From Streptomyces griseoaurantiacus (GTDB taxonomy: Bacteria; Actinomycetota; Actinomycetes; Streptomycetales; Streptomycetaceae), in assembly GCA_014656015.1 (NCBI GenBank), contig BNBP01000078.1, positions 1 to 32,125 of the forward strand: a DNA stretch of 32,125 nucleotides, in the 5' to 3' direction. The position numbers and the translations under genes were made by a program. The notes under the pieces are model-generated. The model was not told where the DNA came from. It saw nothing but the letters and a program-made list of their open reading frames with translations, and searched no databases. This document shows positions 31,021 to 32,125 of this stretch, piece after piece (positions within the stretch are counted from its first letter, which is position 1; every line of letters starts with the position of its first letter).

Positions 31021-31154
31021 GGGAAACGGGGACCATCGAGCCGGCCCCGATCGCTCCTAGCGTCGTCGGTCCGGAGGCCGCCGGGCGACCTCGCGTCGAC
31101 CGCCCGGCGCGCTCGCCCCGACCGCTCAGCGACCCGCGCCCCCAGGAGCAGCAC

Positions 31155-32060
31155 ATGACCGCATGGACCGCCGACCGCATCCCCGACCAGCACGGCAGGG
31201 TCGCCGTCGTGACCGGGGCCAACTCCGGCCTCGGCCTGCTCACCGCCACCGAGCTGGCCCGGCGCGGTGCCCGCGTCGTGCTCGCCGTCCGCGACACGGA
31301 GGCGGGCCGGGAGGCCGCCCGCCGGATCGGCGGCGACACGGAGGTGCGCCACCTCGACCTGGCCTCGCTCGCCTCGGTGCGCGCGTTCGCCGCGAAGCTG
31401 AGCGCCGACCACCCGGTGATCGACCTGCTGATCAACAACGCCGGACTCGTCCTCCTCGGCCCCCGCCACACGACCGCCGACGGTTTCGAACTGCACCTGG
31501 GCACCAACATGCTGGGGCATTTCGCGCTCACCGGGCTGCTGCTCGGCAACCTGGCCGCGGCGCCCGCGGCGCGCGTGGTGAGCCTCAGCTCGATCACCCA
31601 CAAGAACGCGCACCTCGACTTCGACGACCTGATGTGCGAGCGGAACTACAAGGCCCCCGAGGCGTACAGCCGGTCCAAGCTCGCCACCACGGCGTACGGC
31701 GTCGAACTCGACCGGCGGTTGCGGGCAGCCGGATCGCCCGTGCTCAGCGTCCTCGCCCACCCCGGTCTGACCCGGACGAACCTGACGCCGCGCGCGTGGG
31801 AGCACCGGGGGCGGCTCGGGGCGTTCGTCGCCCGGGCGGGGCTGCTGGCCACGCAGCCGGTGGAGCAGGGGGTGCTGCCGCAACTGAGGGCGGCCACGGA
31901 CCCGGAGGTGCGGGGCGGGCAGTTCTTCGGTCCTGGCGGGCTGGGGGAGACCCGGGGGCGGGTGGTCGAGGCCCGCCTCGGCCGGGAGGCGGGCGACCCC
32001 GGGATCGCCCGGCGCCTGTGGGAGACGGCGGAGCGGTTGACGGGCGTCACCTGCCTCTGA
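31155..32060 (+). CDS. Short-chain dehydrogenase (retinol dehydrogenase/protochlorophyllide reductase-like)
   Basis: The 301-residue SDR has the long-form pattern: TGANSGLG at 20-27, NNAG at 94-97, a VVSLSSITHKN catalytic-Ser strand near 141-151, and Tyr171/Lys175 in AYSRSK. TGANSGLG, GFELHLGTNMLGHF and VLAHPGLTRTNL are typical of the retinol-dehydrogenase-like oxidoreductases common in actinomycetes. The substrate cannot be told. The ATG at 31155 has AGGAG upstream. Divergent from the MmyB-like regulator and followed by a very strong terminator, so it is monocistronic. Confidence 0.92.
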   Translation: MTAWTADRIPDQHGRVAVVTGANSGLGLLTATELARRGARVVLAVRDTEAGREAARRIGGDTEVRHLDLASLASVRAFAAKLSADHPVIDLLINNAGLVLLGPRHTTADGFELHLGTNMLGHFALTGLLLGNLAAAPAARVVSLSSITHKNAHLDFDDLMCERNYKAPEAYSRSKLATTAYGVELDRRLRAAGSPVLSVLAHPGLTRTNLTPRAWEHRGRLGAFVARAGLLATQPVEQGVLPQLRAATDPEVRGGQFFGPGGLGETRGRVVEARLGREAGDPGIARRLWETAERLTGVTCL

Positions 32061-32088
32061 GGCCCACCGCGACGTCGTCGTGGCCGCG

Positions 32089-32125
32089 CCGGGACCCGTC
32101 GGGACGGCGGCCCGACGGGTCCCGG
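32089..32125 (+). terminator. Perfect 15-bp hairpin at the window end
   Basis: CCGGGACCCGTCGGG (32089-32103) and CCCGACGGGTCCCGG (32111-32125) are exact reverse complements around a 7-base loop, 28 bases after the SDR stop. Confidence 0.85.

Overview
The window is chromosomal DNA of a Streptomyces or very close actinomycete. The base composition is very GC-rich, third codon positions are almost all G or C, and GTG and TTG starts are common. The gene families are also typical: a SigB/SigF-type sigma factor, DUF2795, an XRE-DUF5753 regulator, MmyB-like XRE and MerR regulators each paired with a short-chain dehydrogenase, and CBM2-bearing GH48 and GH6 cellulases with CebR-type operators. I see no rRNA, tRNA, insertion sequence, phage, integrase or CRISPR array. 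This looks like ordinary chromosome with accessory metabolism.

Layout. (1) 1-2.7 kb is a stress module: a DJ-1/PfpI protein and a DUF2795 protein on the minus strand behind a good SigB-type promoter, a 59-residue membrane peptide, and a SigB/SigF-class sigma factor. (2) 2.7-10.9 kb holds envelope-associated genes: a secreted, membrane-anchored protein; an aminotransferase-fold protein with no lysine; two metallo-beta-lactamase-fold hydrolases flanking and partly overlapping a DedA membrane protein; a degenerate resolvase-like protein; and a four-TM protein fused to an alkaline-phosphatase-superfamily phosphodiesterase. (3) 10.9-16.6 kb carries OsmC, a stand-alone DnaK paralogue with a heat-shock-operator-like promoter, a methyltransferase, a pterin dehydratase, an XRE-DUF5753 regulator and a Pro/Gln-rich membrane protein. 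(4) 16.6-22 kb is a divergent cellulase locus: a reducing-end-type GH48 and a GH6 exocellulase, with one perfect and one degenerate CebR box between them. A 53-codon open frame with a strong ribosome binding site lies in the GH6 leader. (5) 22-32 kb carries an aldo/keto reductase, a FadD15-type acyl-CoA synthetase, a LysR regulator, an SDR/MerR divergent pair, an SBF-type transporter, FdhD and a second regulator/SDR divergent pair.

How it fits together. The cellulase pair should act in synergy on crystalline cellulose and be derepressed by cello-oligosaccharides. The first and third blocks look like stress functions. The least explained block is 3.9-10.9 kb, where a probably non-PLP aminotransferase fold, two UlaG/NAPE-PLD-like hydrolases, DedA and a membrane phosphodiesterase sit side by side. 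Joint function in lipid or envelope chemistry is only inference. Most convergent gene ends carry strong GC-rich hairpin terminators, several of them perfect inverted repeats of 8-15 bp.
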